Below are positions 1 through 12,732 of a stretch of 64,000 nt of DNA, piece by piece. The notes beneath the pieces were generated by a model. That model saw only the letters and a list, made by a program, of their open reading frames with translations. It searched no databases and was not told where the DNA came from. Origin of the DNA: Monomorium pharaonis (taxonomy: Eukaryota > Arthropoda > Insecta > Hymenoptera > Formicidae); contig NC_050469.1 of NCBI RefSeq assembly GCF_013373865.1, positions 4,892,042 through 4,956,041 on the forward strand, written 5' to 3'. Every line of letters begins with the position of its first letter. Position 1 is the first letter of the stretch. Both the position numbers and the translations under genes were made by a program.

Positions 1-1160
1 TAATAACAAATAAATAATTACGAGTTTTTCCATGCAGGATACAAGTAAAACAAGTATGACAGAGACAGCGATACTTTTGTATAGTATTACATAGAGTATG
101 TACATTTTGTTTCGCGCATGATGCGCATAATCGACATAATGCATCACCCTCGTTTAATGTTTGACAAACAACAAGGATAAATGCACCATGCACATCATGC
201 ATGAAACGGAACGCATCCGTAGTAAATCGTCTATCGATCATTAGATGGCTAGTCAGTTTCTTGTTTAAATTAAATTCAATGGCTTTTTCAAAAATGCTGT
301 TAGACGTATTTCATACTATATATGCAGGTATTAAGAACCTTGCATTGTACGAGTAATACTGCAGCTATTATATTATACACATATCACTCATATTAGATCA
401 GAGGTATGTAACCGTTTCACATTTTTTTAACATGTTAAACTATTTCTTCAATTATATTAAATAATTTTTTGAATTTCTGATTTTGTTTATATTTTTGCAA
501 ATTATATATGTATTACACGTTTAATGAAAAAAGTATATTGGTTGTAAGAAGCTAATACACGCAGATTTTAAACTCTTAAACGCATAGCATTGCTCTGTAA
601 GAATTTTAATTCTTTTATTTTCAAAAGATACTTAAAAATTCGAGCATGTTTTACCATGTAGATCTATACATCAAATTTATGTATATCAATTTTTAAATTC
701 AAACATGAATTTATTATGCAAGCATTGATTTATTACAACTTTTATTATTTTTATTTATTTCTTATTATCTTCGAAAAGAATATTTCGAATAATTAAATGA
801 TTCCATATGGTACTTTTCCTCAGTGTTTTAACAACTTAATTAATCCAAAATAAGAAAATGCTGATTCTACTTTTATCAGTCATGTAAAACCAGTGCAAAG
901 CTACAGACTCCGCAGAAGACGAGACAACCGAAATTCTTTGTATTTCTCGGAAACTATTAAATTGAAGTTCTTCAGAACTATGAAGAAGTAAAACTTTACA
1001 AGAAAACAACATAAACACGTTTATAATATATTTTATTTTCATCGCAATTAAACGATCATTAATTTATTATACTTAAGTCTAATTTCGCGACAAAATACAT
1101 TTTATCGCTAAACGTACTTTCTGTAAAAGAAAGAAATAAAAATGTAAAAAATATTGAATT

Positions 1161-1230
<70 letters not shown>

Positions 1231-1640
1231 CCCGCGCGTGCAAAATTGTTAAACATTTCAAAAGTTTATTTTCAAATAGATTATTCTATAAAGAATTATA
1301 TTTCATTTTTGCAAAATATTACCAATCGTATTTTATTAAATACATAAAATAATAAATAAATAATATATAAATATATATATATAATAAATCATAAATATAA
1401 TAAATATATAAATAGTAACAAATTTAATATTAAATAACAAACAAAATACTCAAATGCTTTTCAATTCAATATAAAATAATAACATCTTATTTTTAATTAT
1501 TATGTAACACGTTAATTATACTAGTTGGTAATTCTTTCTTTCTTACATATACGTATACATTTTTAATAAAAATGACGTTTCATGACGGAAATGAATGTTT
1601 CATAAAATGTTTTATATAAAACCTGATTTAACGTAACGTG
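1..1640. other. AT-rich non-coding stretch
   Basis: Long A/T runs and no supported gene. The only structured feature is the (CA)n tract listed separately. The open frames that cross that tract encode alternating Cys-Val and are repeat artefacts. Confidence 0.6.
1163..1228 (+). repeat. (CA)n microsatellite, about 33 units
   Basis: An uninterrupted CA dinucleotide run of about 66 bp. It ends in a short CG-containing alternating purine-pyrimidine stretch (CATGCCCGCGCGTGCA), so the whole block could adopt Z-DNA. Likely length-polymorphic between individuals. Confidence 0.97.
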
Positions 1641-3030
1641 AATGTTCTCATGTAAAAATTTAGATTGAGAGGTGGAAGCGACACTTCGACAATTGAATCC
1701 AAATGTTTATCGCTTCCGAGGACGAAACGAAAAACGATTCGATTTTAGCTTCAGCTGCGTCGGATGTAAAAGAAAATATATCGACCTGCAGCGTCACGTA
1801 GCGATATCATGGTGCCGGCCAATGGCGAGTGGCCACTGTGTTCATCAACGTTCCCAATAGTATACCTGACTAGTTATACACCGCTATCGAGTGGATGTTG
1901 TTCGACGTTGATGCATGCATTATTCAGGCGATGTATCCATTCATTATTCATGTCATGATCAATAGATGTCAACAGACCGCGATCTGTATCTGAGCACGTC
2001 GCTATGGCAGAAAGTGAAAGTGGAGGCCAGGCGAAATATACGTCGACGGGCCAGACCCTTTCAAAGGAACGCTGCGAATAGGACGGCACAACGGAATTTA
2101 CGGGACCGTGTATCCAATACGGGAACACGACATAGGCGATGAACCTTTGACTGCGATAGAATTGATACCCGCTCAGGAAGCTTGTTATCGCAACGCAATT
2201 ATATCGGTCGACGCAAAACAAGTCGCCAGTCCTCCCGAACCTGAAGTTACTTTTTCACGATTAACGTCTCCCCATCCTCGTCCGCTGGAATAAACGACCC
2301 TTAGAATTAATCATCAACGAAGGTAGAGGAAAGAGGGAGGGGTCGCGCTAAATTCGCACGATTTGCGCTTTGCCGGCGTGCAATGTTGATACGCTCGCTA
2401 TTCACAACAATGCGAGACGGTACAGCAGTTAAGAGGATTTGTCACCTCGTGTCACCGGATAAACTCCTTTTCCGCTATGCGCGGGACTCTCGTTGCCACG
2501 AGGTGGTAAATTTCCTTTCCACATCCGCGCCGTCGACATACCGCCGCCATTCTCTCCGTCGTGCATCGCGCGTCAAAGGCGAAATACGCGAGTTCACCAT
2601 GGAAATTCCGATAATTTGGAAAGAGGAGCGGGTAAACTTTAACAGGGCAACCCCTCGAATCCACGAAGCGCTGGATTTGTCGAATGTTCCGGACGGGGTG
2701 GGCAAGCTTTGCAACTTCGTGCCTCGAAATTCTACGCGCCGTGCAAAACCAAGTTTCGTGAAGTAACGCTCGCCTCCCTCTTTCTCTCTCTCTTTTCGGC
2801 TGTTATCTATTTACGTTATCACACCACTAATTTTATTCTCTCTCTCTCTTTCTCTCGGCTCAGCTCAATCGCGACTAGAATTCTAAACGGTTTTTCTCTC
2901 GAGAAATACTTTGAACGCGAATACTCTCTCGAGCGCTGTTACGGTCTTATTAAGGATGCATTAAAGTTTTTAGTTTATGCACTTTCTATTTGTACAATCT
3001 ATTTGTACAATCTATTTGTACAATAAAACA
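1641..3030. other. CpG-rich island, no gene recognised
   Basis: Base composition changes abruptly from the AT-rich DNA before it. It contains open frames up to 127 codons on + (2383-2766), overlapped by unrelated open frames on the other strand, which is typical of stop-poor CpG-rich DNA. No domain or splice structure is convincing. Imperfect CT runs lie at about 2773-2795 and 2838-2858. Confidence 0.5.
2986..3024 (+). repeat. 13-bp tandem repeat, 3 copies
   Basis: Three identical consecutive copies of CTATTTGTACAAT (2986-2998, 2999-3011, 3012-3024) sit at the boundary between a CpG-rich island and an AT-rich block. Their identity suggests recent slippage duplication. Confidence 0.95.
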
Positions 3031-5100
3031 AATTTAAAATAGTATTTTTATATGTATACATATGTGCACAGAGGACGAAAACTGAATTCTAATAACTGAA
3101 TTGGATTATAGGTCTGCGAAATAGGAAAGATGATAGAGAACAATCTTTTACTGCTTATTGTTAGTATTATGTATATGTATATGTATAAATATATAATTCT
3201 CTCTAAAAAATATAATTGTATTTAAATATATTTTTTCGAACCATGCACCAAAGCATTTGCAAGATACAATTACACATTTTTAAAATAAAATCATGTACTG
3301 TTCTCACAAGATGATTACTTTGTCAGATATACACGTTCATCTTCAACAATACCTTGTATATAAATAAGAATTTACAAATAATACTAAAAATTTACAAATA
3401 ACTATTTTACTGAATTTTTTAAAAACTTTATTGTTATAATATTTTAATTCGCTGATTTCAAGTATCCTGTATGTAAACAATTTTTTTTGAGAAGAGGGGA
3501 TAAATACAATATGTGTGAATGTAATATGATATTCACAATTCAATATTCAATTTATAATATTCAATTCTTCGGCAATTTTTGTTGTGAAAGGTATAACTGA
3601 GAAATGATTGATCACAAATTAATCCAACGGATACTCGCGCAATGTTGTAATTAGGTCAACAGGGAATCCTATAACGCGTTTCGCTACGATATTGGAATGG
3701 AAGCGGAACGAAAATTAATCCGAACATGATCAAAGCGCGTAATCGAAGCGCGCGATAGCGACGAATAAAATATCGCGGTGTACTTGCGAGCGGGAAAGCG
3801 AGAATCATGATATTTTATTACACGTCTTTCGCCACGCCGCGGTAACGCACACACGTCACACTCCATGTTTGTCCGATTATATCACCTGTCTTGCGCTGCC
3901 CGGGGATATTCCGGTCCCAGAACGTATCAACGAAACCCGTCTCATCCCGCTGCATTCGGATCCGCGGAGCGAGCGACGTCCGTCTCCTCACCCCTCTGTA
4001 TGCTGATGAAAAGTTTCGAGGGTCCTCCGAGACTTTCACATCCGTCGTCACGGACATGAAGGGCAATCGGTACCACCATAGAAGGGAACGTCACGAATGG
4101 TAGGGGGTGGAATGGGTTTTACGTACGTCTACGCTCTACGTCGGTAGATAGGCGCCGAGGTGACCTTGCTGTATACAAAGCGGCAAAGATCAGAGGAGTC
4201 CCGGGAGCACGTAGGGACGACTCAGGCGCGAGAGAAACAGAACAAGCAAACGCGCAACGGAGCAAACGGGAGGATTCGGTATTGCCGGGGTGTGTATCGC
4301 CAAGGGAATCTATCTTTCGCGCGGTATTCGCAGCACGATCATCTCTGACGGCAACGGGGGAGTGATTCTCGGGGCTCGCGCACTCCCTCCCCCGTGCCGC
4401 CAAGCGTATCTCTGCTTCGTATTTCCTTCGATTCTCCGCCGATCCCTCTTCACCCCTGTCCGCAGTATCAACCCGCGCTAAGCTCTCGGTAATACTCTCT
4501 CGGCGTGGCGGCGGTTACGGGCTGATTGTCGTTCCGATCCGCGTGCACTAATTCCGATCGCCGCAACGTCCGCGTCAATTTGGATTGATAAGAGCAGTCT
4601 TTAGACGAATGATAAACCATTTAAGCATCAGCTACAATTAACTAGTATTTGAAGAAGTAACAATAATTTTACGGGTGTAGTAAAAAAACACACGACCAAA
4701 GCAACCCCTCAATATTACTCTTAAAAATATAATCTTTCTCTTTTCTTGTGTATACGTGTGTGTCCAATTCTTCGTAATTGACAGAGTGAATTGGACCCAA
4801 TTAGGTCAATTACAAATCTTGAATTATATATTGTTATTAAAATAAACTTAGACCTCATTTTAAAATGAGTTTTGTGTCATTTTGATTAACTTGAAATTAA
4901 TTAATGTTTTTACTCAACATATATTAAATTGATCTCGCAGATCCAGCGTCAGTAATATGTTACAGAATTCAACATTAGCTTCGAAGGATTAAAAGAGAAT
5001 TTTTTTAATTAATATGAACTAGAGAGAATTCAGAAAACTCGAATTTATGTACCGTTGCATACTATCTCATTATCTTTGTTACAAAGAAAAAGTGCACGCA
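3031..5100. other. AT-rich block, CpG-rich island, AT-rich block
   Basis: 3031-3640 is AT-rich with nothing recognisable. 3641-4600 is CpG-rich with overlapping short open frames on both strands and no domain. 4601-5100 is AT-rich and contains a 16-bp perfect palindrome at 4854-4869 (CTCATTTTAAAATGAG). No gene is supported. Confidence 0.5.
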
Positions 5101-7850
5101 ATACCTCGCGATAAGATTCGAGTCATTTATCAGTTTTTGTTCTAAGCCGCGGTAGTATCGACCGTCGAACGAAGGGAAAAAAAAGAGAAGAGCTTCGTTA
5201 AAGCGAATCCTGCAAACAGTGAGCATCGACTAAGCGAGAAAAACAAGGGGTGAATCTCTTCTTGCATGCAAGAGGACCGCCCCTCACGTGTTGAGCCAGG
5301 TGCAGGTAACTAGAAATCGTTACGCGATCGATACGACAATAACGGTAACCATTGGTGACCGTAAACATTCCCCGGACTCTAGGGAATCCATTTGTTTTTA
5401 AGCATCGCCGATATGTTATAAACTCCGCTTCCCTCTTATTGCTCTACTGCCTTAAAACTCCACGCGCCGCGGCATAGACGACTTCTTTTGTTTTTATATT
5501 ATCCCGCAACAGGGGCTAAACGCAATTCCGTTCATTCGCGATCGCAAACAGCGCGCGAACGTAATTGCATTGTTGTTCCTAGTTAAGCCCGGCCCCCCCC
5601 CCCACATCCCGCAGAGTAAATAACCGTATCGCATTTCGAGAAGCGCGCGCGATAATGCCGAAGATGTCGTGGTCTTGTGAAAGTCGATGCGAGAACTTTC
5701 TTAAAGCAACGCCACGCGCTCGGCTATTCGAGGTCGAAAGCGAGGAAATTCATGCAAATGATTTTTCTCACGGCAATCGGTACAGTTTTTTTTATTTACG
5801 ATACATTTTGCGATCTATATGCGGCCGAAGCGACTCAAATCACATTTGCGTAATGTCATATATATAACCGAGTTACGTTTAACTCGATATACCTTTGGCA
5901 TACAAAATTTGTACGATAAAAACACACTTTCTGAAACATGTAAAAAAAATTAAACGGCTGTTCCAAAAAAAAAAGGAGAGGAAGAAGAGGATTCTTTTTT
6001 AAACTTGCAAAAAGAAAAAGCACGGACGCAGAGCGCTCCTTTTTTTTTTTGTACGAGAAGTAACACATTGTTTGCGGCGCTCCTTGCATTTCCGTGTTTT
6101 CCCTGCCGTGTCCATGTTTGCTTCCTCAGTAAATATCCTGCATTTTCTCTGTTGAGCGCAGATGTCAGGCGTACACGACAAACCTCATAAAAATTTGAAA
6201 TTATAAAGTCGAGGCCAGCGTCTCTCGTTGATATCTGTCTTATGATATCTGTCTACCATGTTTAGATAGTACGACCACAGTTACACACGTCAAGAAAATT
6301 AGTGTAGTATTTACTTTACACGGAAGCAGCAGAAAAAATCCTTCTTACGTCAAAATAATTTTAAACCTTCTCTCAAACAACAATTTTCCGACGGCTCCTT
6401 CAAGCTGTCATTCTGCTCCTAACACACATTTCATTTTAATCAAAATTTAAATTACATAATCCAATCTACAGAATGAAATGCGTTACTGTGTTGAAAATGC
6501 TGCCTGAGCGCATTTCGTGGCAACGAGCTTGCGAAAAAGCACTACTTTTACAGAAATCAACGTATAATAAAAGTAATTATTTGTCATTGCGAAGAGACAT
6601 CGATTATTCCTGTTAATACGAGTACTTCGGGCAAACGGATTTATGCGTCCAGCAGAAACATAACCGATAAGCTACTTGCGCAATAAAGCGCTTTCGCAGG
6701 ATAAGCTCTTGCAAAATTATTCGTCGTCGTGACGCTCAAGTTCCGCCCGATGTGGCAAATTAGCGACTATCGCGCGGATAGTCGGTACGACCGTCGATCA
6801 GGCTCCATTAACGGGCACAGCTGTCCGTCCACGTAACGGATCCGTTGGGATTCTAATCTGACCGCAGGGCATGCCTTCTAATATAGATAGAGACTGATTA
6901 ATTCCGCGGTAACGCGTCGGTCGCGCGCGTTCCACGAGCCGCGCGCGATCCCGATGATTACGGGAGGACGTAAACGTAGTTACACACAAGGACTCAACGA
7001 CGATCCGGCGACGCGATCCCTGCGGCACGGATCACCGCACGGAAGGGGCGCAGAAGGGAGGGACTATGTAAATTAAATCGTAGGACACTCACGTCCGGAT
7101 ACCGCTCGGACCGTAAAAATACCGAAAGGACCTCGTTGTTCCGAGCCTCTCGTATGATCGAGTGGACCTACGGCGTCGGGAGAGAAGGGTTTCGCACTGA
7201 TTGGACGGCTTCCGCTGGTAAACATTGCCGATAGCGTGACTATTCCTCCGACAGCAATATGGATATTATTCCAAGGAATCGATAGTGCTGAACCGGAAGC
7301 GGACGGTCCTCTGGGATCGTTCGATTTGAGATATGTGAACGTACGGTAAATAATCGAGCGTTTAACGTTCCGTATTTCGCAGAACGATGTTGTAAACTAC
7401 GGTGAAAATAAAAACAAACAATTTTCGCTTATAAATATTTTGGATTAACATAGAAAACTGTAAGCAATTTTTTTAAATAAAACCATGAAGATTTCTTTTG
7501 ATAAAATAATGTAAAAAAGATTTTGTTAAGATTTCAATTCGAATATTTAATCCTGTGTCCCGGTTTCGGATGAAAAAGATTTTGCAAGAATACATCAAAC
7601 AAATAATTGCGGAAAAGTAATGATAAAAGTATGCAACAAAATACAATGTATGAGTGTAGGGTCATTGTATCAGCCGCTAAATAATTACAAGTAAATGCCT
7701 AGAAAAATATTAAAATATCTAAAGAATAAATATACAGTTATTAGCATTTAGTGATTGGTTATTTTTTATTTATTACGCACTATAATTCACAATATACACA
7801 TATGTGTGAAATCGTAAATTTCTTATTTGTTCATTGACTGATGCAGTAAA
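5101..7850. other. Mixed non-coding DNA with two CpG-rich islands
   Basis: 5101-5760 and 6700-7370 are CpG-rich; 5761-6699 and 7371-7850 are AT-rich. A C11 run lies at 5593-5603. A 12-bp direct repeat (TGATATCTGTCT) occurs at 6229-6240 and 6243-6254. A minus-strand 76-codon frame at 6798-7028 follows a donor-like GTGAGT read on the minus strand near 7088, but nothing else suggests an exon. Confidence 0.45.
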
Positions 7851-9660
7851 CCTAGCTAGGATAAGCGCCATATACAGTATCAAAGTGCAATAAACAATCG
7901 CTGTTGAAAGCGCTAAGACTATTATTCGCCGAATCTTTAACGACGTATATATCTTTCGAGTGCCAAGCTGGAGCCATCAGGAAAGGTCCATTCTGGCGGC
8001 GGGCCACGTCACAGATCTGGAAGAAATCTCCGCAGCGAACAAATCGCTTGGAACGCGCTCGCGTAGGCCCGGCGTTCAAGAGATACCGAGTGATTGATTC
8101 ACTTGCCAAGCGGAGCTTACGATTTCCGCGAGTTTTCTGAAGCCCGGCCAAAAGAGAGAGAGTGCGGCGACCCGAACTCCGCGCCGAATACGCGTAGATC
8201 CACAGTGCCAGACCGGAAGTCATCCCCCATGGTGTCCAAAGCTTCTCCAAAGAAAAGGGAGGAAGCGAATATGATCTTCGCGCTTCGCGTTTGCGAGCTC
8301 TGGCTGGCCAGCTAGCACCCCACGAGCACTTCCACGTAATTGTTATCGTTACGTTCGATCGTTTTGCATAATAGGTGCGTGAGTTTCCGGCCGCCCATGC
8401 CAAGTGGGAATTCGTTTTAGCGAACTGAGGAGGGTACAATTGCCGAGCAGACGCAAGCTTCTCCCCCATGAATTATGGCCGGAAGGGAAAGACTCCCAGA
8501 TCGATCCTGCTGGCTGTGCGATTTTTGAACTTTGAATTACTGAATGATAAAGCGGAGCTAATTTTCAGATACGTGAAAATTTATGGTGGAATCGAAACGT
8601 CACAGTATGCCGTTCCAATTCTTTCTCAAAACTCTTTGTAAAACATCAAGAATATCTTTGTAAGTTTCAAAATGTACACGTTGACCGCGCATCTAATGGC
8701 TTCAATGTGCAAAATAAATAAAATAAAAAAGGCAGACATTTTTTACTCAATCTTGACACAAATTGTCATGTGGAAAAATGCATTATATATTGTCTTGAGT
8801 TTAACCTTAGGAAACGCGGCTGCAGATAAATGTAACCTAGAAGAGCACGGATTTCGGTGACGTATTCCTTTTGTTCCACTTTACGGCAGTGCATGTGTAG
8901 CTAATAGATTCCCTTTCCGATACGACCCTTCTGGGGTCTGATGCACGTAAGAAAGACATGCCAGCCGTTGCCCGGTCAGCACCAGACATCGGAAGCCATT
9001 TTATTTATTTACGAGCGAGCAGCGGATACTTTCAGGTCTAGTTGCGAGTTTCCGATAGCAGTGAAAGATTAATTAAAGCGCAAGCCACCGTGTAATGGGA
9101 GAGCATTGCTTTCCACTTAAGATTACACCGAGGGCACGCCTCTCCCTGCAGTTTACCCGTACCCGGGGCGGGAAATTTCGCCAGCTGGTGTTTAATAACG
9201 GACACTCTCTGGCTGTTACCGTCAATTGCGGCGCATAAATAAGCGCCGCGCTTAATTTCTCGCCGCTATCGGCTAGACGGTCGTCGGGCGAACGAAGAAA
9301 GTGTCTTCGTTAATCGCAATTTCGCGAGCGAACGAACTCGGGCTCAAGATCAACGTCGAGCGTCATTATTCTCTCTTTCGCGAAAGTCTCCGTTGATCTC
9401 CGAGGGGGAGGAAGGGGGGAGGGAAAGAGGGACTTGTCGTGTGTTTGTGCGATCCCTGCTAAATCACCGGTGCCACGAATGACTGACGTTATTAATGAGG
9501 TACTGATGGCGGTTGCACGGGAGACCGTGTTTCGTATTCCCGTTCGAGCGCTCATCGTCCGTCGTTTAGCGGTAATTGTTATCGCACCGACACTCAATTT
9601 TCCACGTGACACGAAAATCGATAGATATCCACATGTCCCCTTTGCCAAACTAGATTAGTA
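7851..9660. other. CpG-rich island with a long but unrecognised minus-strand frame
   Basis: A 205-codon frame on the minus strand (7852-8469) is the longest here. Its translation is rich in Arg, Ser and Ala, shows no domain I recognise, and is overlapped by open plus-strand frames, so I treat it as chance. 9050-9300 has short AT motifs (CATAAAT, TTAATT) set in CpG-rich DNA, a pattern often seen in insect regulatory DNA; this is weak evidence. Confidence 0.4.
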
Positions 9661-9704
9661 TGTAACAAAATAACCAAAGAATATTGACATGTTTCTTGTG
9701 ATCA

Positions 9705-9723
9705 TCTCTCTCTCTCTCTCTCT
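9705..9723 (+). repeat. (TC)n microsatellite
   Basis: A pure TC dinucleotide run of 19 bp in otherwise mixed sequence. Confidence 0.9.
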
Positions 9724-10782
9724 GTATTTTTGTTTATTATTTCGCCTCTTCTAACGAGTAGATTTTTGTTATTTTACGCTTTTCATATAACTAGTAATAC
9801 GATAAATGCATAATAAATCGGTATTCTTTATGCATGTGTACAATCAGATTATAAACGTCAGACGTCAGTTTATAAACGACCACACGTTCTGAGAGCTGAC
9901 AATTTGACACTAGAGAGAACGCTTTCGTATTTTGAGCCGTTAAAAAAAATTGCAATTGGCTTTTCTTCGACGAAAGGGGAACGCAAACACATTTCTCTCT
10001 CCTTGGGCGGGGTGATCCTCCCTGAAAATGTTTCACGAATTTACGGGTATCTAGTCGGACCTTAAGGAAATGCGGAGGGTACATAAAACGACGCGTTTCC
10101 CTCCCAGCAGAGATACTTTTATCGCTTACACATTTAGCGTCGCGAAGGGAATTGCACCGGCGCGGTGCGGCGCAGCGGTAAACACGGTGAGGAAAAAGCG
10201 AGGAAACCCGCGTGTTAAAGACGGAAGGAGGAGGTAAAAGGAGACGGCGCGGTCCCGAGCGGACGAAGCGAATGGGTAATACGCGCACGTCGTAAACTGG
10301 CAAAATAAAAAATTTTGTATATCCACCCGTGGCTAATAGAATTGCCGTTGCGGCGGATGAAACTCGCGACACTTACAATGCAGCGCCGATCGGTGCTTTC
10401 GCGCGAGCACATCAAGTACCCGCTAAGGTCTGCGCAAGAAAAAGTTAATTAGCGCCATTAATTTATTACACAGTACGGGAGAAATCACTAGGTTTTTTGT
10501 TACCATTTGTTTCTGTCCGACTTTTTAAACGACTAAGAACATATTCGTTCGAGTTTCAAGATTAGGATCAGCGCGAAAATAGTCGAAGCTTAGCTCAAAT
10601 CGATATTTTGTATCGCTTGAAAATTCTAGCAGTATTGAAAGATACTAAGACTTTCGAGAGCCCACTATTCGCTCCAGATTCAACGTGACGTTTCAGTGGA
10701 CCATTTGCTATATGACGTTCTTGTACTGCGTTGCTCGAGCGTTTCATCGCTGTGTTGATCACAAAGGGAAACATCGACGCAG

Positions 10783-10817
10783 TATACTTCTCGCTCAAAT
10801 ATTTTGCGAGAAGTATA
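10783..10817. repeat. Short perfect inverted repeat (12-bp stem, 11-nt loop)
   Basis: TATACTTCTCGC at 10783-10794 is perfectly complementary in inverted orientation to GCGAGAAGTATA at 10806-10817, with an 11-nt AT-rich loop. It could form a stable hairpin in RNA or a small cruciform. No function can be assigned. Confidence 0.8.
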
Positions 10818-11109
10818 TATGTATAGGTACTCTTCTAAAATCTCTGCGTATTAAACTTTTGAGATTATCGAAAACAAATTAGAAATGCATTAACATTATT
10901 TTCATCACGACATCGCGTGTTTTGTTAATTGTATGTTTTTATTCTTTGAATATATTTATCTAAAATTATATATATACAAGATGTAAGTAATCTCCTAAAA
11001 TTAAAAGAAGAGTAAAGCTTAATAAATCAGGGATATTTCACACTAAAATTTATATTAAAGTGACATCTTCAATTTCAATAAACACATGCACGAGATGTAA
11101 AAATATATA

Positions 11110-11577
11110 TAATTTTAAATATAAAAATATTCATATTTGTTGGAATTATATATATTATTTAACTATAATCTATAATCATTTTCAGTGTCAACTTTATAAT
11201 TGTTTAACCAATGCAAATTATCATGCAAATTATAGCTACTCATTATTATTACTATGTAAATAGTAAAGAAATGTGTTTAAAAAAATAGTTATATTTATTA
11301 TAATTATGAATGCATTTACTATATAAAAATGTTTATTTCACTTTTATCATCCATATCTTGATATTTTATTTTATTAATATTTTAAATTATCATAATTCTT
11401 TTTATAATAAAATTGTTTCACACCAATGGTATAATACATAATATAAACATATATAAGGTTATTGTTACTAACATTATCACAGTAATGACTATAGAAATAG
11501 AAATCCTAACGATAATTATTTTATCATATTATTTTATCATATAATCACAAATAGCAAACACATTTCTTTCATTGTAC
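11110..11577 (+). mobile_element. Diverged interspersed repeat, family A, copy 1
   Basis: This AT-rich segment aligns with 22013-22440 over several hundred bases. Shared landmarks in the same order include TGCAAATTATAG, a block around CCATATCTT.ATATTTTA, TTATAATAAAATT, CTAACATTAT.A.AGTAAT and ATAATTATTTTAT. The right end resembles GTACAATGAAAGAAA read on the minus strand, similar to ends of other repeats in the window. No transposase is encoded, so it is probably a non-autonomous DNA transposon fossil. Exact ends are uncertain. Confidence 0.6.
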
Positions 11578-11640
11578 TAACTTTGAACTCCGGAAAATGT
11601 TGAAACTGCACAGAATCGGACATTTAATTTCACAATTGTC

Positions 11641-12400
11641 ATTAGAGAATTTCTAGTGTAAGTAATACATTATGCGCCAATGTAGCGCGTTCGCCGGAAG
11701 TTACAACGCGCGCGTCATTTTCCCGTACGAACGCGGGCAACTGTTCCTGCGCTCGAAAACGTCGATAGAGCGATGCACGCGGAAATGAGGCCTCCACCAT
11801 GAACGAGGCATTTCTGACGGCGTCTTCCGCTTCTGACATTGTGCTTGCACCGCAACGTTCGACGTCGAGCTTCGCAATACACGGAACACTTTGCGGAACG
11901 TCTAAACAAGTCGTGAGCGACGAGGTTTCCGGCGTGCGTTTATAAAGTTCGGCCGACGAGAGAGCGATGCCAAGAGACATCGGGAGTGAGGGCTATTTTA
12001 ATAGGTATCTGGCCGTCCACGATAGAGGAGAAGGGGAGTGAGAAGGGAAACTTCTGCCGTGTCTTTCCGGATGAGGAGATTCGAGGAGTTCAAGTCGCAA
12101 ATTGGAGAGCAGTATCACCGCCGTTGCCCGTTGTTCCGAGTCCGTCGCGCAAACCTTCGTTCGTGAGATCCTGCGAGACGCGAAAGCGCCAGGAAATAAC
12201 GAGGCGAAGTCGCGAGAACACGTTGTTACGGACGTAATGGAACCAAGCCAAGTCCCGGCCGATAGTTACTTCTCGAAGAAAAGCTTGTCCCCGATGAAAC
12301 GTGCGATATAGCTGCCCCCAGTAGAGGCGACGTCGGCTGAACCGCAGGATACTCTCTCGTTGCACTTTTCCATATAACAAACGCCATTGTTTGCTGATAC
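11641..12400. other. CpG-rich island, no gene recognised
   Basis: Open frames occur on both strands over the same bases (for example 112 codons minus at 11642-11980 and 141 codons minus at 12090-12515). None contains a motif I recognise, and there is no clear exon structure. Confidence 0.45.
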
Positions 12401-12445
12401 GCGGCATTTGAAGGATATCTAAAAACTCCTTATGCTTTTCTTTTT

Positions 12446-12590
12446 CTGTTATGTATAAAATATATAAAATATAAAAAAATAAAAGAAAGAATAATTCTAT
12501 GTACTTGTTGAACATTTCTGTTTGTTATGTATATATAAAATATAAAAAAATAGAAGAAAGAATAATTATATGTATTTGTTAAATATTTCC
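12446..12590 (+). repeat. Tandem duplication of a ~71-76 bp AT-rich unit
   Basis: The segment starting TTATGTATA and containing AAGAAAGAATAATT followed by TATGTA.TTGTT.AA.ATTTC occurs twice in a row, the second copy starting near 12522. The two copies differ by an indel in the TATAAAATA part and a few substitutions. Confidence 0.85.
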
Positions 12591-12699
12591 TTTTATATTT
12601 TTATACTTTCCTATGCATGGTTGTATAATAAAAACAGAATTAGTGATAAATTTAATGTCTAAAATAATTGGAAAACATCAAGCGCAATAGTACTCACAA

Positions 12700-12707
<8 letters not shown>

Positions 12708-12732
<25 letters not shown>
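12708..12732 (+). repeat. (AT)n microsatellite
   Basis: A run of about 12 TA dinucleotides, uninterrupted. Confidence 0.9.

Larger units (their letters stand above)
9661..11640. other. Non-coding DNA: CT tract, CpG island, repeat-rich AT block
   Basis: (TC)n lies at 9705-9723. 9950-10420 is CpG-rich, with a 193-codon minus-strand frame (9791-10372) that shows no recognisable domain. From 10860 onward the sequence is AT-rich and contains the interspersed repeat at about 11110-11577. No gene is supported. Confidence 0.45.

Noticed and set aside
1059..1261. Open frames encoding Cys-Val repeats
   Set aside because: Translation of the (CA)n microsatellite, not a protein.
7852..8469. 205-codon minus-strand open frame
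   Set aside because: No recognisable domain, Arg/Ser-rich composition, and open plus-strand frames over the same bases; typical of stop-poor CpG-rich DNA.
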